Positions 6,111 through 6,324 of a stretch of 6,324 nucleotides of DNA are shown here, one piece after another. Within the stretch, counting starts at the first letter, position 1. The number at the start of each line of letters is the position of its first letter. The notes below the pieces were generated by a model that saw only the letters and a list, made by a program, of their open reading frames with translations, was not told the DNA's origin and did no database searches. A program made the translations under genes and the position numbers. Source of the stretch: a bacterium (lineage in GTDB: Bacteria > Patescibacteriota > Patescibacteriia > 2-12-FULL-60-25); NCBI GenBank assembly GCA_020056125.1, contig JAGVIJ010000080.1:1-6324 (forward strand). Direction: 5' to 3'.

Positions 6111-6168
6111 CCTAGAAAAAACATTCCGACATTCTCCCCGTAAAGTTTCACCACGGGGCAGGCAAGAA
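6111..6168. repeat. REP-like stem-loop repeat, copy 3, right-truncated
   Basis: The element begins immediately after the TAA of the HATPase gene. The 52-base core (6117-6168) is identical to copy 1, and CCTAG just left of it is also shared (891-895 in copy 1). The match stops after AGAA (6165-6168). The remainder of the right arm (TGT and the GGAATGTTTTT segment) is absent, so only the inner CCCCGT/ACGGGG stem (6136-6141, 6153-6158) and part of the middle stem can form. The left satellite hairpin is missing as well. Confidence 0.83.
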
Positions 6169-6171
6169 ACG

Positions 6172-6184
6172 GGGGCAAAGCCCC
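6172..6184. other. Small GC hairpin flanking the truncated repeat
   Basis: GGGGC-AAA-GCCCC forms a 5-bp stem with a 3-base loop, 3 bases after the truncated core of copy 3. Its geometry (five pairs, triloop, four G-C plus one) equals the satellite hairpin of copy 1 (877-889), but it sits on the other side of the core. It may be a relic of a second repeat unit in opposite arrangement, or unrelated. It has no T-run and is not itself a terminator. Confidence 0.4.
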
Positions 6185-6202
6185 TTCACACAATTAAAAC
6201 AA

Positions 6203-6230
6203 AAATCCGCCGGGTGGCGGATTTCTTTTT
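6203..6230 (+). terminator. Strong rho-independent terminator ending the peptidase-pyrG-HATPase block
   Basis: AAATCCGCC (6203-6211) pairs perfectly with GGCGGATTT (6216-6224) around a GGGT loop, followed by CTTTTT. The opposite strand also has a T-rich run after the stem (TTTTTGTTTT from the A-rich left flank), so it could stop convergent transcription too. It is the only clear terminator in the window and lies 93 bases after the last stop codon. Confidence 0.9.
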
Positions 6231-6243
6231 ATATTCCAGGAAA

Positions 6244-6303
6244 CCCCGGACGGAGGCCAACACAGCAAGACCATGTTTCTTAGCAAGTAGCCGGAGTCCG
6301 GGG
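6244..6303 (+). other. Candidate structured RNA or 5' leader at the right edge
   Basis: CCCCGGAC (6244-6251) pairs with GTCCGGGG (6296-6303). Inside lies a symmetric purine loop, GGA (6252-6254) facing GGA (6293-6295), then GGC (6255-6257) with GCC (6290-6292), an internal loop, and a terminal hairpin AAGA (6267-6270) with TCTT (6278-6281). The stem ends directly before an ATG (6304) that has GGAG (6293-6296) 7 bases upstream, partly inside the structure. Only seven codons of that frame are in view. It matches no RNA class I recognise. Transcription from a TATATT-like box at 6230-6235 would begin just before the stem. The strand is therefore a guess. Confidence 0.35.
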
Positions 6304-6324
6304 ATGAATGGATCCATTACAGTA

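Noticed and set aside
857..6168. CRISPR array from the three repeat copies
   Set aside because: Copies lie about 0.9 and 4.3 kb apart, with genes between them and no regular spacers. The internal fold is that of a REP-like element.
6186..6317. 43-codon minus-strand frame, open from the right-edge region and ending before the GC hairpin
   Set aside because: It reads straight through the perfect terminator hairpin, and another minus-strand frame is also open there, so the openness is not informative. It cannot be excluded as the end of a leftward gene without sequence to the right.
6231..6324. tRNA, SRP RNA, tmRNA or rRNA at the right edge
   Set aside because: No T-loop GTTCRA motif, acceptor geometry, SRP tetraloop, tmRNA ends or conserved rRNA segment is seen. 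Only the stem at 6244-6303 is supported.

Overview
The window looks like chromosomal DNA of a bacterium with compact genes, most plausibly from the Candidate Phyla Radiation (Patescibacteria). The grounds are indirect: a complete but diverged CTP synthase, very short intergenic gaps in the core block, almost no Shine-Dalgarno sequences, and small stem-loop repeats that resemble REP elements tended by REP-associated tyrosine transposases (RAYTs). No rRNA or ribosomal protein is present to fix the taxonomy, so this is an inference of moderate strength.

Left part (1-2051) is an accessory zone that is visibly more AT-rich than the rest. It holds the 3' part of a Fic-family AMP transferase gene (cut by the window edge), a DUF3800 gene, and a short orphan 3' fragment of a CxxC protein. 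Two direct copies of a stem-loop repeat (about 857-967 and 1780-1891) bracket the DUF3800 gene. The right arm of the second copy supplies the first codons of the CxxC fragment, so that gene appears to have been decapitated by repeat insertion or recombination.

Middle and right part (2096-6110) is a tight, GC-richer, same-strand block: a membrane-anchored S41 C-terminal processing peptidase (PDZ plus Ser/Lys dyad), a Nudix hydrolase that starts right at the peptidase stop, CTP synthase PyrG 16 bases later, and a small GHKL/HATPase protein of the RsbW anti-sigma type 5 bases after pyrG. A third, right-truncated repeat copy follows the last stop codon directly, and a strong, nearly symmetric rho-independent terminator at 6203-6230 closes the block.

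The last 80 bases hold a separate long-range inverted repeat (6244-6303) that folds into a multi-segment stem and ends directly before an ATG preceded by GGAG. It could be a structured 5' leader of the next gene. The genes of the core block have nucleotide-pool and quality-control roles (CTP synthesis, Nudix hydrolysis, extracytoplasmic proteolysis) plus a likely regulator, but nothing in the sequence proves a shared pathway. The most unusual items are the repeat family and its effects on neighbouring genes, the recurrent -10-like hexamers 5-7 bases before start codons (suggesting leaderless mRNAs), and the structured element at the right edge.
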